A DNA stretch of 64,000 nucleotides, from NCBI GenBank assembly GCA_047967505.1, contig CM106539.1; one strand, written 5' to 3'. This DNA comes from Dipteris shenzhenensis (Eukaryota > Polypodiophyta > Polypodiopsida > Gleicheniales). Shown piece after piece: positions 34,541 to 43,622 of this stretch; within the stretch, counting starts at the first letter, position 1; every line of letters starts with the position of its first letter. A model generated the notes under the pieces. The model saw only the letters and a list, made by a program, of their open reading frames with translations, was not told where the DNA came from and ran no database searches. Position numbers and translations under genes: made by a program.

Positions 34541-37500
34541 CTACATACTTGATGGGTTTCTTCTACCACCCAGAGCTTGAAACAATTCAACTTTTGTCAA
34601 TGCAGGCTGATGCATAAACTGATGCACCATTTCAGTTAAGCCCAAGACAACAATAAACACGAAGTATATGTGCTTGCAAGGCATGTAGGGACTTTTTCTT
34701 GCTTCCCTTTCTGTGAAATCAAGGCATGTGCAACGTGGAAACTCTGAAATCAAGACACTATATGTTAGCCCCTTAGACATTGATCCTGTTGTACGAACAT
34801 GGAATACATGCACCTCATGTGGAATAATGATGTTCTCTCTCACCACCTCCCCATTTTCTGTAACTGCCTTGTGTATCCTTTCGTTGAAATCTTTATTCAA
34901 CTTACTTCTCCATGAAACAAGCTTTCCATCACGATGAGAAGGGCGCACATGGCTAGGTGTATGGATCTGCTGTGCATAAGGAGGTCCCATCACACCAATA
35001 GAATCATCACTATTAAATACAAAACCTGCCCTTACAAGGGCACCCCTCTCATCTACAGTCATTGATGTCCCACTTGCAACCTTCCATACACCTGGAGAGA
35101 CCCCAGGAACACCTTGAATGGATTTATCCACGTTCCATGTATGGGTGACAGAAGTATTACAAAACCATACAAACTGCTCTGTCACTCCATGAGAATTTTG
35201 CCTTCTTCCCTTAAAACAAGGGGCTGGCACACCATAACTTGCACTTCTACCAAGTGCATTGATTAGTGCCCCACATCGTCTCCGACTCTCTGCCAAGTAG
35301 CCAAAGCATGTGACAACGCTATGTGGTTCTGTTCTCCTGATCGCCCAATTGGCTTCATGAATATCTATCTCTCTACAAACCACGTCCTGTGATGGACTTT
35401 TAAAATCAATTTGTCTTCTTTTTCCTATCACTCTCCTTGTTGTCACTGTCATGTATTATGGTCGATGACTATCATTTGCATGGACCGATGTTGAACATTT
35501 TGAACCCCTCTTTCTTCTTATGCTCACCGATTCTGTTATTGGCTTATTCATCTCAGGAGATTGTATCCCACCCTCTTCAATCACTATGTGTGATAAATCC
35601 ACAAGCCTATTTCTGTCCCCTTTACCAGACCCACTACCATCAAGTATTCTTCGCCGGAGAGCATCCGAATTTGGTCCTGTAACCAAGTGTCTTCCATTCA
35701 TAAAGGCATTGTAGTGGGCACTCTGAAGGACACTCATTGCAAGATCTGCTGCACAAGCATCATACAATGTTATGTGTTTTGCATATCCATGTGCTGCTCT
35801 CATGCTAGAATGTTTTGTCTCTGAAAGGTTCACTGTAGGAACAAATCCAGAGTGCTCTTCTTGCTACAAGAACATTCCCCCCCACTAGTTGACTCTAACA
35901 TCCCACCAAGCAAGCCACGTATGCAATGTTGGTAGCTCACCCTCCTTCACATGAATTGGGGACCAATACAAATTCAATGTTTGTTTGCATTGGTCTGCAG
36001 AAGTTGAAGTTGTTGCCTCTCTCCACTTCCGACATAGAAGTTTATGCTCCTCCTGAAATTGCAGCTTAATGCATCGTCTGGTGTGCTCAACCATGCTCAT
36101 CTCCCAATGGAAAACACAAGTTCTTTCTCTACCATCCATCACATTTTCCGGTCCCCCATTGTAAACAGTGCGGACAGCCAGCCAATTTGCTCCTGCTCCA
36201 TCTGCCATGAATCCACGGAATTCAGGTTTTTCAAAACCATTCTTCTCCATTGTATTGTTCAGTAGCTCCCAGAATCGAACTTGAGCATGGTTATCCTCCA
36301 CCTTGAATTCACATATTGCTATAGTTAATAGTTCCCTTATGAATGGGTCATACACATGAGCACCCATTGTTGACCATCCCCTCACTCGATGCACATGGTC
36401 AAAATGAACCCATTGTGATCCCAAGCTCCCACCAGGCCGCATGCGATTCACTAGATCAACTCCTGATCCTGGACCAATGGTCGACATTTTGAAGATATGT
36501 GGTTGTTGTTCATCTTGCAATTGTTCAGGAAATAGGATACTTTGTAGGTATGGATATTTGCATCTCCTCTTTAAATCAAGTATTGAATCCATTCCACCAT
36601 CCCCTCCTCTAGCCTCACTTCTTGCGCTCTGCACCACTCTCTGAAGCCTCCTTCTCTGGGTCATTGGTGTAATGGTTTCAAGCACTTCTTTGAACTTTTG
36701 ATCATCTAGCGGCTCCACAACAACCCCATCCTTTGCTAGCATCATCTCCATCACAAGGTCTTGTGCCACAGACACCTCGATTTTTTTGCAAGAGGAATTT
36801 CCATTCAACCTTGCACGCATTGAAATGAGATCATCTACTTGCATTTCCTTTGCTCGACTTCTACCTTTTTCAACTGGATGGTCATGGAAACCCACATGCA
36901 CTGCACATCTCGTTGTCTTCACTCGTTCATGGGGAAAGCAATAATATATAATAGCACTGCATAGGTAAACACACTCTGGTATTGCATCACAATGCTTGCA
37001 CACAAGTGACCCCAAGGCTGGATCAATGGGACCAGGTAGAGGAGGTCTCCTAAGCTTTCCTTTCCATTGTGTATCATTTAAAACTCCCATTCGTTCAAGG
37101 AAAGGACAATCCAAATTACAAGATCTCAAATAACTTGAACATCTACTCATTCTCACAACACCATTGAAGCAGTCTTGCGAACATGTGGAATATTTTGTCC
37201 AAACATGACCATCAGTATTCTGTTCCATTCCAGACATTGGTGAACCCTTAGGCATAGGTGGAAGTTCGAAGACAATATATCCATCATAAGTTAGAGGAAG
37301 CTCAGTAACTTTCTCCACTCGAACTGCAGATTTGAGCGCAACATGAAGAGAACTATTCAAAGGCATCCTCTCTATCAGTGAAACCACACTATTTAGTTCA
37401 TGATTCATAAAGTCACCATGAGAACCTCTTTTATAGGGCATGTGAACTCTTAAGGTTGATTGTTGGCTACCACTAATCTTGAACCCTTTCTGACCATCCT

Positions 37501-37687
37501 CTAAGTTTACCACTGGAAGTACAATGGCAAGCTCATCTATTCCGATTTCTTGATGCAGCTCAATGTCCTCGTTCTCAATGTGAAAGTGTTCCTTAAGCTC
37601 CACCAATGAAACCTCCAAGAAAGGAGTGTCAAAACGAATGGTCAATGATTCGTGTTCTCCAAAGCGAATGAAAACTGAGAAAGGCAT
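34541..37687 (-). pseudogene. MULE-like transposase with GCM-like finger and SWIM finger
   Basis: One frame of about 1,048 codons broken only by three in-frame stops (TAG at 35885 and about 35863, TAA at 35456). Residues 1-60 (MPFSVFIRFGEHESLTIRF) look like a ubiquitin-like or PB1 fold. Residues ~230-285 form a Cys/His cluster of WRKY-GCM1 type (CKHC, then YYCFPHERVKTTRCAVHV, FHDHP). The MULE DDE core follows: HFDHVHRVRGW, then FMADGAGANWLAV (second Asp near residue 496), CVFHWEM (C/H motif near 524) and VPTVNLSETKHSS. The C-terminal SWIM finger CXC...CXH appears as RCTCLDF with MPCKHIYF. No terminal inverted repeats were found. Confidence 0.82.
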
Positions 37688-38430
37688 GATTCAAATGCTA
37701 GAGCCAAGATGTAGCACCAGACGACACCAACCAAAGAACAAGAGAAAAGCTAGCTACAGAAAGGGTCTGGAAGCAGGGAGGCAAAAGAAGAAATGGCATA
37801 GATGTGTTGGAGACCGAAGAGAATGGAGCAAAGAGAAGTGTTGAAAGAGCCACTGAGAGGGATTATGGGAGAGAAGAGAAGAAGCAAGTTCGTCTCTGTA
37901 AGTGTCAAATGCAAATGGATGTCACTATTAGCATCCAAGGTGGTCGTTTAACTGCAAGTCTTTATTTGAACAAGATGCCTTCATGCATTTCATTCAGTAA
38001 GGGTGTACATTTAATATAAATGAATAAAAAGAGAAGTAACTTTCAAATTTATATAATTGAACGACTAAAATATCAAGAAAAAAATTAAAGATTTATAATT
38101 ACTATATTTTACTAGAGTAATAGTTAGAATGAGTAGTATCTTCAAATCCATATCTAAAATGAAAACTATCAAAACGTGTTAGTTTACTTCACATTTGCAT
38201 GAACGAGCAATATTACTATTTCCATCATGAGTCATTACAAGGTGTTCTCCTCACTATTACAAGGGTTATGCGGTTTCTGGCGTTACCCATACCCACGTCT
38301 TCTCCTACCGTCTAATAATGACCAGGCCTGCAAAATCTGATAAAATCGTTTCTCTAAAGGCTAGGCCTGCCATTGACTGAGCGTTGGGCGGGATGACAGG
38401 TCCATTGGAATTCGAGTGGAGTAAATGCTG
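37688..38430. other. Intergenic DNA upstream of the MULE gene
   Basis: No gene seen. The first 200 bases are purine-rich on the plus strand (pyrimidine-rich leader for the minus-strand gene). From 38000 to 38330 the DNA is AT-rich. Confidence 0.55.
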
Positions 38431-38494
38431 AGTAAATGCTCATAAAAGAAGAAGATCTCAAGAAGAAGGAAGCAGACGCGAGGCTTCCTTCTTC

Positions 38495-38600
38495 ACTTCC
38501 GCCAACCAATGGCTCGTCCACTTCGCCTTCTTCAATAGCCGCTCAGCCGCTCCACTTCCGCCAACCAATGGCTCGTCCACTTCCGCCAACCAATGGCGCC
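38495..38600 (+). promoter_or_regulatory. Cluster of three CCAAT boxes in a 26-bp repeated phrase
   Basis: GCCAACCAATGGC(T/G)C occurs at about 38499, 38557 and 38583, each as part of a CCACTTCCGCC...CGTCC phrase. CCAAT boxes bind NF-Y; the motif is nearly symmetric, so orientation is open. A TATA box lies 185 bases further on. Confidence 0.55.
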
Positions 38601-38782
38601 CGAATCTTCTTCGTCTTCATCTGTGTGTGTGATAACTTCTACTTCCTCAACTCCCCCTCAACCCCTCGTCTCTGCTCCCCCTCATCCGTTCCCTCCCCCA
38701 GCTCGCCTTCCTTGCCCTCCTCCCTCCTTCGCCTCATTTTGATTGTTCGTGCTCTTTCTTGGAACTCCAGTAAAGCCAGTTC

Positions 38783-38791
38783 CACTATAAA
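38783..38791 (+). promoter_or_regulatory. TATA box of an unidentified transcription unit
   Basis: CTATAAAAC in a GC-richer context, downstream of a pyrimidine-rich stretch and the CCAAT cluster. No convincing coding exon follows before 40322. Confidence 0.45.
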
Positions 38792-39594
38792 ACTCCCTTT
38801 GCTGGAAGACTCAGGAAGCTGCGTAGGAATCGCACAGTGGCGCACTGCTCAAAGGAAGGTTCACTACATCTCGAATGAATATTGGAGTTCGTTGACACAC
38901 TGGCAGCTACCACTGGGCATCGGATTCTTAGAGCAACTCTTTTGAGGAGCCTGGACACGACTATAAGAGGGTTGCAGCAAAACGTATGGTCTATCTCGCT
39001 TCCTTTTCCCAAAACGAACCTTCTCTACCACTTGGGATACTATTCACGACTCGGCTGTTTTTCAACTTGATTGTGATTTTTTGATTCAAGGAATAGGGGG
39101 AAAAAGTTTCCTCTTTTTCTGCACGAAGCCTTCTACTTAGATCCTGTTGCCATACCTTTTACAAGCTCTATCTATCTCCCTCCGTTCTTTTGATTGTTTG
39201 CTTGAATTTACTACCTGTTGTATGATTGTCTATACATACTTTTTTGCAGGGAGCTACGCTTGGAGGCTCTGATGTGAGATTTCGGTTCTCGACTTTGTTG
39301 AGAAGTCATCTACTACCAACTACTTTATAGCTTGCAAGTAGAGACGCAACGCTTCTCAAAAACTCGAAGATCAACAAGAGTGCCCCAAGTACCTTCCCTT
39401 TCATGCGCTCATGTTTTGGCGAATTTTATTACATGTGTGTTTTGTTGTTGGGCAGCTCGGAAAGAAATACAGAAGAAGGGTTGTGTGTTGACGATGCATT
39501 GCTGGGATAGAACTGGACATGAGTCCTCCCCTTGTAGACGACGATAGTCGCTCAGAGTTCACGAATGATCATAGTACCTTCCTGCCCTCTCTTG

Positions 39595-39692
39595 GCTGTG
39601 GTGGCAGTTGGACTGCCTGGGGCAGCAAAAGAGGCAGCGCATTAATGCGCTGCCTCTTTTGCTGCCCCAGGCAGTCCAACTACCACCACAGC
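39595..39692. repeat. Palindrome P1, 98 bp, no loop
   Basis: Two 49-bp arms meet at ATTAAT. Arms start GCTGTGGTGGCAGTTGGACT and reach GAGGCAGCGC; one mismatch was found. The downstream flank ACCACAGCATTTG is shared with P2 and P4. Confidence 0.95.
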
Positions 39693-39879
39693 ATTTGGAG
39701 CGGATTAGATTCTTGATTTGCTAGATTGGCTAGAAGGTGCTCTATCTGTTTTTCGGGTTCTCTATCTGTTTCATAAACAATGGCTAATGAGCCGAGCACC
39801 TCGAACCCGCTTGACGAGAGAGATCCTGGAAGATCGAAGATCGACCGACCCCTGATAGATTACACGTGACATCAAAGGC

Positions 39880-40052
39880 TGTGGTGGCAGTTGGACTGCC
39901 TGGGGTGGCACGATAGCTTCTTTTGTGCTGTGGTGGCACGATAGCTTCTTTTGTGGTGTGGTGGCAGTTGGACTGCCTGGGGCAGCAAAAGAGGCAGTGC
40001 GTTAACGCGCTGCCTCTTTTGCTGCCCCAGGCAGTCCAACTGCCACCACAGC
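39880..40052. repeat. Palindrome P2 (39955-40052) with partial repeats before it
   Basis: P2 has 49-bp arms around GTTAAC with very few mismatches. Before it stand partial copies of the arm (GGTGGCAGTTGGACTGCCTG) and two copies of GGTGGCACGATAGCTTCTTT. Confidence 0.93.
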
Positions 40053-40226
40053 ATTTGTTCTTTCCTTTCGTTCTTTCCTTTCGGCGCCTCGCTTTCATCT
40101 CCCTTTCTCTGGTGGCTTATATTGTAATGCCCATCGTTATGATGGATATTAGCTTGTGTGCCGAGGTGTCGTCTGCGGTGTCCTATAGAGTTTTCACTTC
40201 CAGCACGAACAATTCGTAAAACTCGC

Positions 40227-40234
40227 TTTATATT
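40227..40234 (+). promoter_or_regulatory. TATA-like box of the DUF538 gene
   Basis: TTTATATT lies 95 bases before the ATG, followed by a CT/CA-rich leader with repeated ATCTCC. Confidence 0.45.
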
Positions 40235-40321
40235 CAATGCTCTACACAAGCCCTTCTTTGTTATGCTCCTCTCTTCATCTTCAATATCTCCATCTCCATC
40301 TCCATCTCTATCTCTTTAGCT

Positions 40322-40756
40322 ATGGCCGTCGAAACTGCTATCTACTTCCTTGATGTCCGTGATAAGGCCGTCATCTTCCTCGGTGAAGAATGTGCTGATA
40401 AATCTGCTGAGCTTTTCGAGACTTTCCACCTCCCCGGTGGCCTCCTCCCCCTCCAGGATATCGTCGAAGGTGGCTGGGTCGAAGACACCGGCTTCGTCTG
40501 GATGGTCACCCGCCGTAGCCAGGAGCACCACTTCAAGAAGGCCGACCGCCATTGCGTGTACGATGAGCTCGTCACTTGCACCATCACGGAGAAGCGGATG
40601 AAGGATATCAGAGGCGTCAAAGCCAAGGATCTGCTGGTCTGGGTGCCTGTGAACGAGATTTACATCGACGAGAAGAACCCGGATAAGATCACCTTCAAGA
40701 GCATTATGGGTCTCTCGCGCTCGTTCCCGACCGACTCCTTCGCCAGAGGGGCGTAA
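40322..40756 (+). CDS. DUF538 family protein, single exon, intact
   Basis: The 144-residue frame has no break and is full length for the short DUF538 class. Diagnostic blocks in order: FHLPGGLLPLQDI (residues ~36-48), a TGFVWMV strand, VYDELVTCTITEK, the block GVKAKDLLVWVPVNEIYID, and the C-terminal KITFKSIMGLSRSFPTDSFA. DUF538 proteins are plant-specific beta-rich proteins, some linked to chlorophyll or lipid binding and to stress, without an agreed reaction. GC-rich third positions set it apart from the surrounding repeats. Similar 17-21 base phrases (AGCACGAA...CGTAAAAC) lie on both sides (about 40202 and 40863), and the gene lacks introns, so a retrocopy is possible. Confidence 0.92.
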   Translation: MAVETAIYFLDVRDKAVIFLGEECADKSAELFETFHLPGGLLPLQDIVEGGWVEDTGFVWMVTRRSQEHHFKKADRHCVYDELVTCTITEKRMKDIRGVKAKDLLVWVPVNEIYIDEKNPDKITFKSIMGLSRSFPTDSFARGA

Positions 40757-41029
40757 ATGAGAAGCTACTTGCTCGGATAGTAAAGCGGGGTAGCAGCTTG
40801 TAGGATTTGTTGGTGTGTTCCCATGTGAGCACGCTTTCAGATCCTATATGTAGGCTATCGATAGCACGAATCGTAAAACGAATTTGACGATTCCTTCTGT
40901 CTTTGTTACCATTTATACGATTCCACTTCATCTATCAATTGAACCTTTAGCCTTTTTGACCTACCAACAAGTCGAGCAGGTGGCGTGGCGTAGCGTGGTG
41001 GCAGTTGTCATACTTGCTGTGAATGAACG

Positions 41030-41275
41030 TATAAGTTGTCATACTTGCATAGCCATTATCGGGGTCTGCAGCGAGTATCCCAATCATGATATAGCCGATT
41101 TGGCTTGTGGAGGAATATGCCAGCATACGTTTCATACTTGTTTGAGTAACGGCGATTAAATTTCCCAAAATCATGCTAGAAATGGCTAGTATTCCCGAAG
41201 CTATATGCCATTCATCAGACGGATATGAAAAAGTAATACCGAAAAGTCGAGTGGACGAGGCTGGAGCTGCAAGAT
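41030..41275 (-). pseudogene. ndhB: Plastid ndhB fragment (nuclear plastid DNA)
   Basis: The minus strand encodes a piece of NAD(P)H-plastoquinone oxidoreductase subunit 2: SSTRLFGI, then [42 protein letters not shown] and NGYASMTTY. The match ends abruptly near 41035 and 41275. Mitochondrial nad2 fits less well (it lacks the [20 protein letters not shown] wording). This is plastid DNA transferred to the nucleus; no function expected. Confidence 0.85.
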
Positions 41276-41845
41276 GATTTAGATTGTCCCGCTTGCCTGC
41301 GAGCCGATTGTAGCAATGTGTTTGAGTTTCGTTAAGAGAGCCGTGAATCTACTGTTAGTCGGGGTTGTGGCCTCGCAAATCTCTGTTCTCACCTTGTCTC
41401 CCAGCCGTAACAGTAATCTCTTTTTTTTGTGACAGTGGTCACGGTAGCTTCTCCAATAACAAGAAACTCAACGACCTGGTCGGCCATCTCACACATTCTT
41501 CCATCCTAGTGCCTTACCACGGGTGGTGGGTATCACTCGAGTTTTGCTGCTCGCACTTGCATTTTGTGCTCGTCTTCCGTGGATTCTAACTCCATTATGG
41601 CACTCTCATGTGCAGGCGAATAAGTCACAGGACGCATCATCAAAATCACAGGACGCTCGTGAGGGAAATTTCGTATAGAGTGAGGCAGAGTATATCAGAA
41701 ACGGGAGAACAGGAATAGGATTTTCTTCGTCCCCGACAGGCACGGCTTCATTATCTTGGGGCGATTCCTTCGCTGACAAATGCACCTATCGTATGTTGCA
41801 CCTATAATTCCTGAAGGATTGGAACTAATGGAATCTACATCTCGG
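41276..41845. other. Intergenic DNA, no gene recognised
   Basis: Mixed composition, with a short frame at 41365-41589 that matches nothing I know. A repeated ATCACAGGACGC phrase occurs at 41620-41660. Confidence 0.4.
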
Positions 41846-41847
41846 AG

Positions 41848-42051
41848 GTGGTGGCAGTTGGACTGCCTGGGGTGGCAGTTGGACTGCCTGGGGCAGCAAA
41901 AGAGGCAGCGCGTTAACGCGTTGCCTCTTTTGCTGCCCCAGGCAGTTGGACTGCTTGGGGTGGCAGTTGGACTGCCTGGGGCAGCAAAAGAGGCAGCGCA
42001 TTAACGCGCTGCCTCTTTTGCTGCCCCAGGCAGTCCAACTGCGACCACAGC
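41848..42051. repeat. Palindromes P3 and P4 in tandem
   Basis: P3 (41884-41945) centres on GTTAAC at 41912-41917. P4 (core 41962-42043) centres on TTAA near 42002. Both use the GGCAGCAAAAGAGGCAGCGC arm and are joined by partial copies of GGTGGCAGTTGGACTGCCTG. Confidence 0.92.
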
Positions 42052-42074
42052 ATTTGAACTGTGGGAAGTGTGGG

Positions 42075-42166
42075 AAGGCATACACACCATAGCCTGGGGC
42101 AGCAAAAGAGGCAGCGCGTTAACGCGCTGCCTCTTTTGCTGCCCCAGGCTATGGGATGTACGCCTT
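42075..42166. repeat. Palindrome P5 with its own outer arms
   Basis: A perfect palindrome at 42087-42154 centred on GTT/AAC. The outer arm is CCATAG/CTATGG, unlike P1-P4, and symmetry continues imperfectly outward (AAGGC(A/G)TACA). Confidence 0.93.
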
Positions 42167-42445
42167 TCTGTATAGTCTAATTAGTCTGCATTTTGGCATC
42201 GGATTTTATCTCCTCGGGCTCTTCACCACTTTTTCTTGCTCCATTTTGTTTCGTTACTCCATTTTGCTTGCATTGCTCGGTGGTTGTTGCTTAGGACTCG
42301 ATGGTGTTCACAGGTTTTTTGTTGACTTGGTTGTGTAGCAGCCCGAGGTATCATTTCATTTTATAAGACTTGCCGTCAAAAATTTGTACCCATATTCTAC
42401 AAACCATATATACGAGGCATGTATGTGGTTGCTAGAGTTACCCAG
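42167..42445. other. Spacer between palindromes, no gene
   Basis: T-rich DNA with a short frame (42156-42338, hydrophobic) that I regard as chance. Confidence 0.4.
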
Positions 42446-42447
42446 AG

Positions 42448-42560
42448 TCATGCAAGGGAGGGGAACTTGGACTGTGAAGGGCAGTAAAAGAGGCAGCGCA
42501 TTAACGCGCTGCCTCTTTTGTTGCCCCAGGCAGTCCAAGACCCGCTCCCATGTGAGGCAT
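42448..42560. repeat. Palindrome P6, diverged arms
   Basis: Core 42466-42539, centred on TTAA near 42502, with arm CTTGGACTG. Symmetry goes on outward with mismatches (GGGAG against CTCCC). Confidence 0.88.
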
Positions 42561-42734
42561 TCAAGTGATATTCAACTCTTGAACGGATGAAAGAAGTTCA
42601 CAAAACAAATGAGCGAGTGCAAGTCCAATGTTCAAGTGTAGAGAGATAAGAGGAAAACTTTTAGAAAACCTTGTAGACCATCGGCATCTAGGTAGCATTT
42701 CGAAGACAATCCTATTTATGCTCTAGAATTGCAT

Positions 42735-42784
42735 GAGAGACCAAAAGAGACAGCGCGTTAACGCGTTGCCTATTTTGGTCCCTC
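42735..42784. repeat. Palindrome P7, diverged arms
   Basis: GAGACCAAAAGAGACAGCGC meets its partner at GTTAAC (42757-42762). Arm bases differ from P1-P5 yet mostly still pair with each other. Confidence 0.85.
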
Positions 42785-42990
42785 GGGCAGTCCAATAGTC
42801 CCCTCTTGCATAGCGATCAAAAGACCATGTGACCTATCCCTCCAAGAGTCCAATAGCATTCCAAAGACCATAAGACCTGTATACCAAAGCATACTTGGAG
42901 ACAAAAGATGAAATAGTCGAAGCAACCTCTTGTGAGTATTGATACATGGAGGATTGAGTAGAAAAGCCTTGCTGAAAAGCGTTCATCAGA

Positions 42991-43056
42991 GACAGCTTGA
43001 GATGCCAAAAAGGACAGCACGTTAACACGCTGTCCTTTTTCGCTTCTCAAGGTGTC
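42991..43056. repeat. Palindrome P8, most diverged
   Basis: Centre GTTAAC at 43021-43026; arms GACAGCTTGAGATGCCAAAA against GACACCTTGAGAAGCGAAAA (read on opposite strands). Confidence 0.85.
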
Positions 43057-43622
43057 TTTTCATGAGGGTAAGGGGTAGGCATAGAAGTGCATATTTGCCA
43101 CTGCAATTCCATATATCTAAGTGTATAGATACCACTACAAGTTGATATACTATGTGCATTGGAGATGAAACTTTTTCTTTTAGGACACAAGTGGGTGAAT
43201 GTTCCCTAAACTGGAAATCAATTGCATTGGTAGATACATGTATTTTTGTCTAGATATGTAAAATGATATTTATTCATAAGTGCGAGTTTACACACCTTTG
43301 CATTCATATATGTCAGCAGTTTGAGATATTTGTCTGAAGCTTTTTCCTTATGAGGTGTACACACTTCATTATCTGTTTGGGGCTTTGCCCTCATGATATG
43401 TATTGCATATGTTTTCATAAACAAACCCTTTATCATATATATATGTGAAAAAGCTCTCATGTTTTTTTGAGCATATGGAAAGATTTGAGAAGACCTTTGA
43501 ACCTGCCATAGGTTATACTCTATCTGTTGTTACATGTTGTTTCTTGTTTTTAGTTTTGGTTTTTATTGAAAAGGTTTTGAGAACTATGATTGGAAAAATG
43601 CCTTGTTTTTTGTCTTTTCAGG
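43057..43622 (+). other. Upstream region of the ParB-methyltransferase gene
   Basis: AT-rich with ATATATATGTG at 43434-43446. A branch/pyrimidine tract and acceptor TTTTTTGTCTTTTCAG end at 43621, just before the chosen ATG, so a noncoding first exon probably lies upstream. No other gene seen. Confidence 0.45.

Larger units (their letters stand above)
38800..40220 (+). other. Possible noncoding transcript or long leader; no recognised gene
   Basis: Gene-like base composition, TATA upstream, and a candidate acceptor TTTTTTGCAG at about 39249. Short frames (for example 38882-39070) match nothing I know. Palindromes P1 and P2 lie in its second half. It may be the 5' region of the DUF538 gene or an independent RNA. 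Confidence 0.3.

Noticed and set aside
39595-39692. Palindromes as intrinsic bacterial-type terminators
   Set aside because: The context is a plant nucleus and arms are far longer than terminator stems, without a consistent U-tract.
41030-41275. Mitochondrial nad2 as source of the ndhB-like fragment
   Set aside because: Wording around [13 protein letters not shown] fits plastid NdhB better than Nad2.
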